Of a stretch of DNA of 5,369 bases, positions 1 through 5,369 are shown piece after piece. Positions within the stretch are counted from its first letter, which is position 1. Each line of letters begins with the position of its first letter. The notes under the pieces were generated by a model that did not search any database, was not told the DNA's origin, and worked only from the letters and a program-made list of their open reading frames with translations. Made by a program: the position numbers and the translations under genes. Source of the DNA: Mycolicibacterium porcinum (lineage in GTDB: Bacteria; Actinomycetota; Actinomycetes; Mycobacteriales; Mycobacteriaceae); contig MSTD01000088.1 in assembly GCA_001942045.1 (NCBI GenBank), positions 1 to 5,369 of the forward strand, in the 5' to 3' direction.

Positions 1-873
1 GGCGGCCTGGCTGGCCGCCGACGCCGCGCCGGTGCCGGTGCCGGCCTGCACGCCGGCCTCGGCGCCCTTGACCGCCATCGGCATCAGTTGGGCCAGGCCG
101 GCCAGCGACGAGGCACCCTCGGGTGCCGCGGTGATGCCCACCGGTGCACCGGCTGTGCTGACCTGAGCGGCCTGGGCAGCCAGCGAAGTCTGCAGTTCGG
201 TCATCACCTCGGCCGTGGTGGCAATCGCCTTGTTGGCGGCCGCAATTGCCGCCGCCCAGCCCCACGGGAAGGCGATCATCGGCCCGATCGCCGCGATCGT
301 CGCGGCGAACTCGGTGATGATCTCGATGAGCCGGACCCGAGCTTGGCCGACATCGGTCGCCGCCGCGGTCAAACTGGTCCTGAGCGCATCGGACTGGGCG
401 CCGACCTCAGCGCCGTCGGAAATCGCGGCGGTGGTCTTGGCTGCCGCCGCGGTACCCGAGGCACCCTGCCACGCGTCGCCGGCCGAACTCACCGACTTGG
501 CCATGGACCCGCCGGTGGAGTCGAACATCTTGGAGATGGACTGCAGCATCGTCGTCGGATCGACACCCTCGAACATCCCGCTGCCCAAGGTGCTGAGCGC
601 GTCGGTGACGGGGCTGATCAATGCGCTCGGATCCATGGGATTGGCCGGCGGCTGCTGCTCGGGTTGACCCTCGGGCGGTGGCTCTTCCGCGGGCTTTTGA
701 TCGGCAATTGGTGGCAAACCCAAGCGCTCGAGAATTTGTCGTACTGGCAAATTCAGAAAATCTTGCAGGTTCTGTTCTTGAGCAGCGATAACCGGGGTGG
801 CGTCGTAGCCGGGAACTTGCTGAGCCAACTGTCCAACCGGGGTTACCGGACGGGGAGGCAAAACTGTGGGCAT
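1..873 (-). CDS. Ala-rich WxG-containing putative ESX (type VII) substrate, C-terminus beyond window
   Basis: The frame is open for 291 codons from an ATG at 873 to the left edge, with no stop, so the C-terminus is outside the window. Visible parts are a 50-residue N-terminal segment with predicted helix, a Pro/Glu/Gln-rich linker at about residues 54-81, a Ser/Ala-rich helical region with a W-Q-G turn at 135-137 (the WxG signature of type VII substrates), a hydrophobic stretch at about 187-213 containing PWGW, and a Gly/Ala-rich low-complexity tail from about 240. There is no N-terminal Sec signal peptide. It starts 12 bases after the stop of the small EspC-like gene and has no clear Shine-Dalgarno, which suggests translational coupling. 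The small-plus-large pairing recalls EspC/EspA, EspF/EspE and PE/PPE, but the PPE signature is absent. A secreted or surface effector is an inference; I do not recognise the exact family. DNA around 690-790 is visibly more AT-rich than the rest of the gene. Confidence 0.75.
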   Translation of the reverse strand, partial: MPTVLPPRPVTPVGQLAQQVPGYDATPVIAAQEQNLQDFLNLPVRQILERLGLPPIADQKPAEEPPPEGQPEQQPPANPMDPSALISPVTDALSTLGSGMFEGVDPTTMLQSISKMFDSTGGSMAKSVSSAGDAWQGASGTAAAAKTTAAISDGAEVGAQSDALRTSLTAAATDVGQARVRLIEIITEFAATIAAIGPMIAFPWGWAAAIAAANKAIATTAEVMTELQTSLAAQAAQVSTAGAPVGITAAPEGASSLAGLAQLMPMAVKGAEAGVQAGTGTGAASAASQAA

Positions 874-885
874 ATCGCGTCAGGC

Positions 886-1170
886 CTAGGCGTCGTCGTT
901 CGACAGGATCGCGGAACGGGATGCCTCGGTGGCGGCGCCAGTGGCGGCGTGTACTCCGCCCACCAGCAGTGTCCCGGCCAGATTATTGGCTTGAGCTGGG
1001 CCGAAGGCTGCGAGATAGACCGCTCCGATCGGGCCGAGCGCGGCCGCGGCGGACATCAGCATCGCCGCAGAGTCGGCGGAACCGACGGTGGTTATCGCAG
1101 ATCCGGCCGCCTCGCTGGCAGCGGAAAAGGTTGCCATACCCGAGGGCTGGGCGGCGAAAATGTCGCTCAT
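886..1170 (-). CDS. EspC/EspF-like small ESX-secreted protein (DUF2580-type), 94 aa
   Basis: This 94-residue Ala-rich protein starts at an ATG at 1170. Upstream is a GGAAAGG-like ribosome binding site (complement of 1181-1187), about 10 bases before the start. The pattern resembles the EspC family: an N-terminal F-A-A-Q-P-S-G-M motif (compare L-x-V-Q-P-x-x-L in EspC), a first Ala/Ser helix, a Gly-Pro turn at residues 46-47, then a second helix from about Y52 containing N62-N63-L. Length (about 95-105 aa in the family) and helix-turn-helix layout agree. It would act as a secreted partner of the larger protein encoded immediately downstream. The usual C-terminal YxxxD/E type VII signal is not visible: the only tyrosine is Y52 (Y-L-A-A-F), and the C-terminus ends S-N-D-D-A. 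A PE protein was considered, but there is no PE dipeptide near the N-terminus. The coding call is firm; the family call is moderate. Confidence 0.72.
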   Translation of the reverse strand: MSDIFAAQPSGMATFSAASEAAGSAITTVGSADSAAMLMSAAAALGPIGAVYLAAFGPAQANNLAGTLLVGGVHAATGAATEASRSAILSNDDA

Positions 1171-1438
1171 CGTGCTAATACCTTTCCGGCAGGACGCGGG
1201 GGTTGTGTGGGCACGAGACCAATAAACTATAGCCGCGCTGACCGACCGCAGCTAACTGAATTTCGGGCGAATTATGCGTGTAGATCGTTCGAATTGGTAA
1301 TTAGCGCAACGGCAAAAATTGCTGGGTAGCGGATTCTCGTGCGCATCGCGCAGCTGTGCGGGGGACTGCTTCGCAGTTCAGAGGTGAACCGGTTGGCCGG
1401 CGGCGGCGGGCCGTCCGTCGTTTGCCCAGTGACGCCAC
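1171..1438. other. Intergenic spacer between the EspL-like and EspC-like genes
   Basis: I see no convincing gene on either strand in these 268 bases. The right half (about 1340-1438) is GC-rich, with short inverted repeats such as TGCGC at 1340-1344 pairing with GCGCA at 1348-1352, and the 8-bp palindrome AACCGGTT at 1385-1392. None is followed by a T-run, so no classical terminator is claimed. The segment 1205-1330 is clearly more AT-rich than its surroundings and probably holds the promoter for the leftward EspC-like operon. Confidence 0.5.
1226..1255 (-). promoter_or_regulatory. Candidate promoter for the EspC-like/WxG operon
   Basis: On the minus strand, TATAGT (1231-1226) fits the actinobacterial -10 pattern TANNNT. 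A weak -35-like TTAGCT lies 18 bases upstream (1255-1250). The start point would fall near 1219, giving a leader of roughly 50 bases that includes the GGAAAGG ribosome binding site. It sits in the only AT-rich patch of the spacer. This is based on motif matching alone; the -35 is poor. Confidence 0.3.
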
Positions 1439-1792
1439 TCAGCGCCGCGGCTCGAAAGCAGTGCCGTCCCAACGCGTCAGCGGAGCCTGATTCAGTTCCT
1501 CCAGTCGCTGGGCGAATTCCTGCGACAGAAACTGCTGCCGAGCCGCCGCCACCTGCGCGGCAGCACCGGCGGTTTCGACGATCAGTTTGGCCAGTGCGTC
1601 GGCACCCAGCTTGTGCGCGGCGGGCCCCAGCCACAGCCCGGTCATCGCACCCATACCGTCGACTTCGGCGCTGACGTTCCCGTCACGGCTGGTGACCCGC
1701 GCCGAAATCGATTGGCAGTGCTCATCCATGGCTTGCACCAGGTCACGCTGTTTGCGGATGCGACCGATCAGCGAGTCGGCGAGACCTGTCAT
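1439..1792 (-). CDS. EspL-like YbaB/EbfC-fold protein, 117 aa
   Basis: The ATG at 1792 gives a 117-residue protein, close to the 115 aa of M. tuberculosis EspL. An N-terminal helix (about residues 3-30) is followed by a beta segment containing S35-R-D-G-N-V-S-A-E-V-D45, a G-L-W-L strand at 52-55, and a long Ala-rich helix (about 62-95). This is the strand-strand-helix order of the YbaB/EbfC family. EspL is the ESX-1 member and is known to be needed for stability of co-secreted Esp proteins and to associate with EspD. Its start overlaps the stop of the upstream EspD/EspH-like gene by four bases (ATGA), so the two are almost certainly translated together and probably interact. The frame stays open upstream of 1792 through most of the neighbouring gene, but that extension is Arg/Gly-rich shadow sequence, so 1792 is the preferred start. 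The protein has no membrane segment and should be cytosolic. Confidence 0.8.
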   Translation of the reverse strand: MTGLADSLIGRIRKQRDLVQAMDEHCQSISARVTSRDGNVSAEVDGMGAMTGLWLGPAAHKLGADALAKLIVETAGAAAQVAAARQQFLSQEFAQRLEELNQAPLTRWDGTAFEPRR

Positions 1793-2106
1793 ACCGACCT
1801 GCCCCACGTCGTCGGGAGATCGTCCTCCTCGCCGAGGACCTCGTCCTCCGCGCGGGCCAACTCGTCTTCGGTGGCCAGCTGCATCGGCGCGATAACCGAT
1901 GCGCTGTAACCGTTTTCGACCAACTCGCGTCTGCGCGCGACCTGAGCGCGGGCCGCCGACAATCGGCACAGCGCCATGATCTCGTCGGCGAGTTGCGCCG
2001 GCGGTTTCTTCAACTCGACCGGGTCGAGGCGTAGCGCGACGGGCAGACCGCGTTCGGTGGTGGACACCGAAATCGTTCCGCCAGCTGACTGCACCGGCTG
2101 TGCCAT
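1789..2106 (-). CDS. EspD/EspH-like type VII secretion accessory protein (DUF2694-type), 105 aa
   Basis: The core resembles the conserved domain of EspD and EspH. G9-G-T-I-S-V-S-T16 corresponds to the V-S-V-S-T-L-M-D-G segment of those proteins. Q38-L-A-D-E-I43 followed by an Ala/Arg-rich helix matches the Q-L-A-D/S-E-I helix. An acidic C-terminal stretch, E80-D-E-L-A-R-A-E-D-E-V90, matches their E-E-A-A-A-A-E-A-E-V-F tail. EspD and EspH (about 184 aa) have a long acidic N-terminal extension of about 80 residues; it is absent here. The domain also has YbaB-like topology, as does the next gene. The start is ATG at 2106, or possibly an in-frame TTG at 2115 adding three residues; neither has a strong ribosome binding site. 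It is first in the leftward cluster, divergent from eccA (EspH lies directly beside eccA1 in ESX-1), and overlaps the EspL-like gene by ATGA. A cytosolic chaperone-like role is inferred from EspD/EspH. Confidence 0.78.
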   Translation of the reverse strand: MAQPVQSAGGTISVSTTERGLPVALRLDPVELKKPPAQLADEIMALCRLSAARAQVARRRELVENGYSASVIAPMQLATEDELARAEDEVLGEEDDLPTTWGRSV

Positions 2107-2163
2107 TCTGCTCAACTTAGTACACTCGCGGGCGAATCGCGGCTGACCGTGCAGTGAGGAGAT
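2107..2163. promoter_or_regulatory. Divergent promoter region between the EspD/EspH-like gene and eccA
   Basis: These 57 bases must drive both directions. On the + strand, TACACT at 2121-2126 fits the mycobacterial -10 pattern TANNNT and would start transcription near 2133, giving a leader of about 30 bases for eccA; no good -35 is seen. On the minus strand, TAAGTT (2119-2114) ends seven bases before the ATG at 2106, so transcription could begin at that A and give a leaderless mRNA. The two -10 candidates lie back to back, so they would compete for polymerase. This is motif evidence only. Confidence 0.35.
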
Positions 2164-3984
2164 GTGTCACCTCCGATGAGTGGATCCACCGATGCGCAGC
2201 GGGTTTTCGATGCCGGAGTGCTGTCGCTCGGCATTCCCATCGACGGCCTGGAGGCCGAACGCGACCTGCAGTACGCTGCGCTGGCGTTCCGCCGGGCCAC
2301 CGAATACGACCCGGACATGTGCGACGCGTGGTTGGGTCGCGCGGCCACCGGTGACACCAGTCCCGAAGTCATCTACCACCTTTACCGCACCAGCACACTC
2401 ACGTTGTTCCGTGAGCAGCGTCGACTCGGGCTGCCGCAACGCGCGCTGAGCGGACGCTTCCAGACTGGGCTGTACCTCGACTATCCGTTGGGCACCAAGG
2501 CCGAGATGTGGCTCGCCTACGCAGCCAGCATGATCGGTGCCAAGGATTTCGACGAGGCCGAGCAGGTGCTCGACAAGCTGGACCAGACCACCACGGCACA
2601 GGACGGCGACACCGACGAGATCCGCGCATACATCCGCGGCGTCCTGCACTTCACCACGCAGCGCTGGCCCGACGTGCTGAGCGCGCTGAGCAAGTCGGGA
2701 TCATTCGCCGACAGCTACATCGGAGCCGGCGCCGACCTGATGGTCGGATCGGCCTGTGCGCAGATGGGGCTGTTCGGCGAGGGCATCCGACGGCTCGACC
2801 GGGCGATAGAAGGCCCGGTCCCCGGAGCCCGGCGGGCGGCGGAATTCTGCAAGGGGCTGACGCTGCGGGAGATGGGTGAGGAGCAGGACGCCCGGGTGAT
2901 CTTCGAACGGATCTACAGCGAGGACCCCGGATTCGAGGCGAACGCGGCCGCGCTGGCCGATCCCAAGTACCGTCTGGTGATCACCTCGAAGGAGATCGTC
3001 GACTCGCGCACCGACCGGTGGGACCCGGCCAGCGTGCCGTCGGCAGAAGACCTGTTGGCCGACGACCTGTCGGAACGTGGCAACGAATATCTGCAGGCGG
3101 CCCAAGCGGAACTGGACCGGCAGATCGGCTTGTCGGAGGTCAAACTTCAAGTCGCCAAACTCAAATCGGCGGCGATGCTGGCAAAGGTCCGCGGGGACAA
3201 GGGGCTCAGCTCCGCGGCGCGCAGCCTGCACCTGGCGTTCACCGGTCCACCCGGAACCGGCAAGACCACGATCGCCCGGGTGGTGGCACAGACCTACTGC
3301 GGGCTGGGCCTGCTGCGGACGCCCAACATCGTGGAGGCCAAGCGGCACGACTTCGTCGGCCAGCATCTGGGCAGTACCGCGATCAAGACGACCGCGCTGA
3401 TCGACTCGGCGATGGACGGCGTGCTGTTCATCGACGAGGCCTACACGCTGATCCAGACCGGGCTGTCCGGCGGCGACGCGTTCGGCCGGGAAGCCGTCGA
3501 CACGCTGCTGGCTCGCATGGAGAACGATCGCGACCGCCTCGTCGTCATCATCGCCGGCTACGACGCCGAGATCGACCGCTTCCTGGCCTCCAACGACGGC
3601 CTGGCATCACGTTTCACGAAACGGATCCGATTCGGCTCGTACGGTCCGCACGAACTCGGCGACATCGGAAAGCTGGTCGCGCGCAACAGGGATTCGGAGT
3701 TGTCGGAGGCCGCCTACGACGAACTCGTCAGCTCGTGCGTCGCGCTGTGCCAGAGCGAGGCACTCGACCAATCGGGACAGTTACGCCCCGGCATCGACCT
3801 GGCCGGCAACGGCCGGTTCGTCCGCAACGTGATCGAGGCGGCCGAGGAGGAACGCGAATACCGACTCAGCGAGGTCCACGGTACGAACCTGTCGGAACTC
3901 GACGAGGCGCAGCTGATGCGGATCGAACTGTCCGATATGCAGGCCGCACTCAAGCAGGTGCTCGGCATGACGGCCTCGAGTTGA
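2164..3984 (+). CDS. eccA: ESX secretion AAA+ ATPase EccA (CbxX/CfxQ family), 606 aa
   Basis: EccA is the cytosolic ATPase of type VII systems. The length (606 aa) lies within the EccA range (about 573-631). Residues 1 to about 270 form the helical, TPR-like N-terminal domain, including the D-M-C-D-A-W-L-G-R signature near residues 57-65. A linker with R282-T-D-R-W-D-P288, typical of EccA, leads to the AAA+ module: Walker A G361-P-P-G-T-G-K367-T-T, Walker B V420-L-F-I-D424-E425, sensor-1 region V460-V-I-I-A-G-Y466, the G-L-A-S-R483-F arginine motif, and G548-N-G-R-F-V-R554-N near the end. All catalytic residues are intact. By eye the N-terminal domain is closest to EccA5, while the ATPase part reads more like EccA3/EccA1 than EccA2; this is an impression, not a tree. 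The start is GTG at 2164, where GAGGAG (2156-2161) sits unusually close; ATG at 2176 is the alternative. It is followed 14 bases later by an EspI-like gene, an apparent operon. Confidence 0.93.
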   Translation: MSPPMSGSTDAQRVFDAGVLSLGIPIDGLEAERDLQYAALAFRRATEYDPDMCDAWLGRAATGDTSPEVIYHLYRTSTLTLFREQRRLGLPQRALSGRFQTGLYLDYPLGTKAEMWLAYAASMIGAKDFDEAEQVLDKLDQTTTAQDGDTDEIRAYIRGVLHFTTQRWPDVLSALSKSGSFADSYIGAGADLMVGSACAQMGLFGEGIRRLDRAIEGPVPGARRAAEFCKGLTLREMGEEQDARVIFERIYSEDPGFEANAAALADPKYRLVITSKEIVDSRTDRWDPASVPSAEDLLADDLSERGNEYLQAAQAELDRQIGLSEVKLQVAKLKSAAMLAKVRGDKGLSSAARSLHLAFTGPPGTGKTTIARVVAQTYCGLGLLRTPNIVEAKRHDFVGQHLGSTAIKTTALIDSAMDGVLFIDEAYTLIQTGLSGGDAFGREAVDTLLARMENDRDRLVVIIAGYDAEIDRFLASNDGLASRFTKRIRFGSYGPHELGDIGKLVARNRDSELSEAAYDELVSSCVALCQSEALDQSGQLRPGIDLAGNGRFVRNVIEAAEEEREYRLSEVHGTNLSELDEAQLMRIELSDMQAALKQVLGMTASS

Positions 3985-3987
3985 CGG

Positions 3988-3993
3988 AAGGAG
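3988..3993 (+). promoter_or_regulatory. Ribosome binding site AAGGAG of the EspI-like gene
   Basis: AAGGAG lies five bases before the ATG at 3999 and just after the eccA stop. This is the best Shine-Dalgarno in the window. It fixes the start of the downstream gene, although the same frame is open far upstream inside eccA. Confidence 0.85.
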
Positions 3994-3998
3994 CAGCC

Positions 3999-5027
3999 AT
4001 GACCGACCGCGATGACGAGCGGCTCACGCTCGGCCCGCCGGAGCAGACCCCGTTCACCTCCAGCCAACCCGGGAACGGAGCGAGTCATCGTCCTTCGGTG
4101 GTGCCGAGCAACGGCGATCTCGGGCTGGTTCGTGCCGCGCCGACCCCGAAATCGGGCTGGCGCAAGGCCGTCTACCGGGCCACGGGTATCAACCCGGGAG
4201 TCTCCGAGCAGGAGGCCAACCGAAAGTCGCTCATCGACCGGGTGAACCAGCCGGTGGTCGGCGGTCCGTTCAACATCGCCCTGCTGTCCCAGAAAGGTGG
4301 GGTGGGCAAGACCACGACCACCGTCGGGTTGGGTGCCACGCTGGCGGCGACCCGCGGCGACCGGGTGATCGCGGTGGACGCCAACCCTGATTTCGGCACC
4401 CTGGCCCAGCGCGGACCCAACGAGTGCAATTCCACGGTGCGCGACGTGCTCCTCGACGACGGCATATCGCGCTACTCCGACATCCGGCGGCACACCTCGC
4501 AAAGCACTAGCCGGCTGGAGATTCTGGCGTCCGAACGGGATCCGGCCACGTCGGAAGCCTTCTCGGAGTACGACTACCGCGGAGTGTTGAGTGTCCTGCA
4601 GCGCTTCTACAACATCATCCTGACCGACTGCGGCACCGGGCTGGTGCACTCGGCGATGGCAGGCGTGCTCGATGCCGCGGACGCCATCGTGATCGTGGCC
4701 TCGCCCGCCATCGACTCGGCGCGAAGCGCGCTTGCCACGCTGGATTGGCTTGAGCGCAACGGGTATTCGCACCTGGTGCCGAAGGCCATCGTGGTGGTCA
4801 GTGCGTCGCGGCCGGGCGCGCTCGGGCTTGACATGACACAGCTGTCCAACCATTTCCTGCCCAGGGTGCGGGCGTTGCACGTGATCCCGTTCGACGATCA
4901 CCTGGCCGAAGGGGCCGAAGTCGACCTCGGCTTCCTCAGCGGGCCGACCCGGCAGGCCTTCCTGGAGCTGGCTTCCACCGTGGCCGACCTCTTCTCGGTG
5001 GCGCCGCAGGTCAAAAGGCGAGCCTGA
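3999..5027 (+). CDS. EspI-like MinD/ParA-family ATPase of an ESX locus, 342 aa
   Basis: Residues 1 to about 50 are hydrophilic and low in complexity (Pro/Ser/Gly). A G53-W-R-K-A-V-Y-R-A-T-G-I-N segment typical of EspI-type ESX proteins follows, then a MinD/ParA domain: deviant Walker A K99-G-G-V-G-K104-T-T-T with the signature lysine K99, A' motif A125-V-D127-A-N-P, and switch II L208-T-D210-C-G-T-G. At 342 aa it is about half the size of M. tuberculosis EspI (Rv3876, 666 aa, with a long Pro-rich N-terminus). It matches the short ESX-2-associated relative Rv3888c (341 aa) in length. EspI reduces ESX-1 secretion when ATP is low, so a regulatory or substrate-handling role alongside EccA is plausible here but inferred. 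There is no transmembrane segment. The start is fixed by the AAGGAG site, and the gene follows eccA closely, probably co-transcribed. The downstream neighbour is convergent, so the operon appears to end here. Confidence 0.92.
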   Translation: MTDRDDERLTLGPPEQTPFTSSQPGNGASHRPSVVPSNGDLGLVRAAPTPKSGWRKAVYRATGINPGVSEQEANRKSLIDRVNQPVVGGPFNIALLSQKGGVGKTTTTVGLGATLAATRGDRVIAVDANPDFGTLAQRGPNECNSTVRDVLLDDGISRYSDIRRHTSQSTSRLEILASERDPATSEAFSEYDYRGVLSVLQRFYNIILTDCGTGLVHSAMAGVLDAADAIVIVASPAIDSARSALATLDWLERNGYSHLVPKAIVVVSASRPGALGLDMTQLSNHFLPRVRALHVIPFDDHLAEGAEVDLGFLSGPTRQAFLELASTVADLFSVAPQVKRRA

Positions 5028-5033
5028 CGCGAT

Positions 5034-5321
5034 TCACCTTGCGCGCCTTGCGATGACGATCTGAGGTTCGGTCAGGCCGCTACGCAGCGTGAGCTCGATC
5101 GACGGGTCGGCATGGCGGGCGAGGCTGCGCAGTGCCGAGGGGCTGTAGCTGCGCAGTGAGCTGATGATCCCGTCGTGCGCGAACGGCAGCAGCACGGCCG
5201 CGGGCAACATCGTGGCAAGGCGCAACAAATGCAGCGGGGCCGGCGGGCGCGGCAGGTCGATGATCAACAGGGTGTCGGCGACCCGGGTGCCCTCGGCGAA
5301 CACCTTGGACGCCTGGGCCGG
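5034..5321 (-). pseudogene. C-terminal fragment of a SAM-dependent methyltransferase-like protein (interrupted at the right end)
   Basis: Reading leftward, the frame from about 5321 to the TGA at 5034-5036 encodes V-A-D-T-L-L-I-I-D-L-P-R-P, then a hydrophobic helix rich in Leu, then H-D-G-I-I-S-S-L-R-S-Y-S-P-S-A-L-R, and ends Q-I-V-I-A-R-R-A-R. This looks like the last third of a class I methyltransferase: the strand before the linker, the Y-S-P-x-x-L-R helix, and the terminal beta strand. No complete gene fits. The first in-frame start candidate, GTG at 5303, would give only 89 aa, and upstream the frame runs into a TGA at 5357-5355 through sequence unlike the family. Homology would be expected to continue with an H-H-L-type segment before P-A-Q-A-S-K-V-F, and it does not. 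It could be a truncated pseudogene, an inversion, or an assembly break near the end of the sequence. The stop lies six bases from the EspI-like stop (convergent), with no clear terminator between them. Confidence 0.5.
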
Positions 5322-5369
5322 GCACGGCGGGGTGTCGCGCCAACTGTTGACCGATCACCCGTCGGCGCA
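5320..5369 (+). other. Possible methyltransferase motif I segment on the opposite strand
   Basis: On the + strand the end of the window reads A-G-H-G-G-V-S-R-Q-L-L-T-D-H-P-S-A. This resembles the glycine-rich SAM-binding loop (motif I) and following helix of a class I methyltransferase. The gene fragment next to it codes for a methyltransferase-like C-terminus on the minus strand. Only 16 codons are visible, so chance is not excluded. Confidence 0.3.

Noticed and set aside
886..1170. Reading the 94-aa and large leftward proteins as a PE/PPE pair
   Set aside because: The small protein has no PE dipeptide near residues 8-9 and no YxxxD/E. The large one has no PPE motif near residues 7-10 and carries its WxG at residue 135 after a Pro-rich linker.
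88..1329. Long + strand open frame (413 codons) over the left part of the window
   Set aside because: It is antisense to the WxG protein and the EspC-like gene. Its translation is a Gly/Arg-rich low-complexity product typical of the shadow of a GC-rich gene, and it runs through the AT-rich intergenic region.
1340..1352. Small hairpin TGCGC-ATC-GCGCA downstream of the EspL-like gene as a terminator
   Set aside because: A five-pair stem with a three-base loop and no T-run is expected by chance in GC-rich DNA.
3018..3998. Upstream extension of the EspI-like frame by more than 300 codons inside eccA
   Set aside because: It is in frame with the EspI-like gene but overlaps the conserved AAA+ module of eccA and translates to Arg-rich sequence. 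The AAGGAG site and ATG at 3999 give the real start.
3714..4901. Long minus-strand open frame (395 codons) opposite the end of eccA and the EspI-like gene
   Set aside because: Its composition is rich in Arg, Gly and His with no recognisable motif. It is the antisense shadow of two clearly conserved genes.
5015..5049. Possible terminator hairpin AAGGCG (5015-5020) / CGCCTT (5044-5049) between the EspI-like gene and the convergent fragment
   Set aside because: It has only six pairs around a 23-base loop, no following T-run, and overlaps the ends of both reading frames.
5080..5358. Minus-strand 92-codon frame at the right end
   Set aside because: It is an Arg/Ala/Pro-rich product in a different frame from the methyltransferase-like one, with no recognisable motif.

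Overview
The window is GC-rich, with strongly GC-biased third codon positions. Its genes belong to the type VII (ESX) secretion world of mycobacteria: an EccA-type AAA+ ATPase, an EspI/MinD-type P-loop ATPase, and small proteins resembling EspD/EspH, EspL and EspC. Mycobacterium or a close mycolic-acid-containing actinobacterium is the best reading. I cannot tell whether it is chromosomal or from an ESX-bearing plasmid. All family assignments come from reading the translations against remembered family members; no search was run.

Layout. Positions 1-2106 carry four leftward genes. In transcription order they are a 105-aa EspD/EspH-like protein (2106-1789), a 117-aa EspL/YbaB-like protein (1792-1439) joined to it by an ATGA overlap, a 268-bp spacer holding a possible promoter, a 94-aa EspC-like protein (1170-886), and a large Ala-rich protein with a WxG motif (873 to beyond position 1). 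A 57-bp divergent promoter region (2107-2163) separates these from a rightward pair: eccA (2164-3984) and, 14 bp later behind a good ribosome binding site, an EspI-like ATPase (3999-5027). Six bases further on, a leftward reading frame (5034 to about 5320) looks like the C-terminal part of a SAM-dependent methyltransferase. It breaks off near 5320, and the last ~50 bases read instead on the + strand as something like the SAM-binding motif I of such an enzyme. That suggests an inversion or a contig-end assembly error.

How the genes may work together. In the ESX-1 system, EspL acts with EspD/EspH-type proteins to stabilise the co-dependent Esp substrates (EspA/EspC, EspE/EspF), EccA is the cytosolic AAA+ ATPase of the system, and EspI is an ATP-sensing regulator. 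This window carries one of each kind: a putative chaperone pair, two candidate substrates, and two cytosolic ATPases. None of the membrane core (EccB, EccC, EccD, EccE, MycP), EspG, EsxA/B or PE/PPE genes is present. It therefore looks like an accessory or effector cassette whose core machinery is outside the window or elsewhere in the genome.
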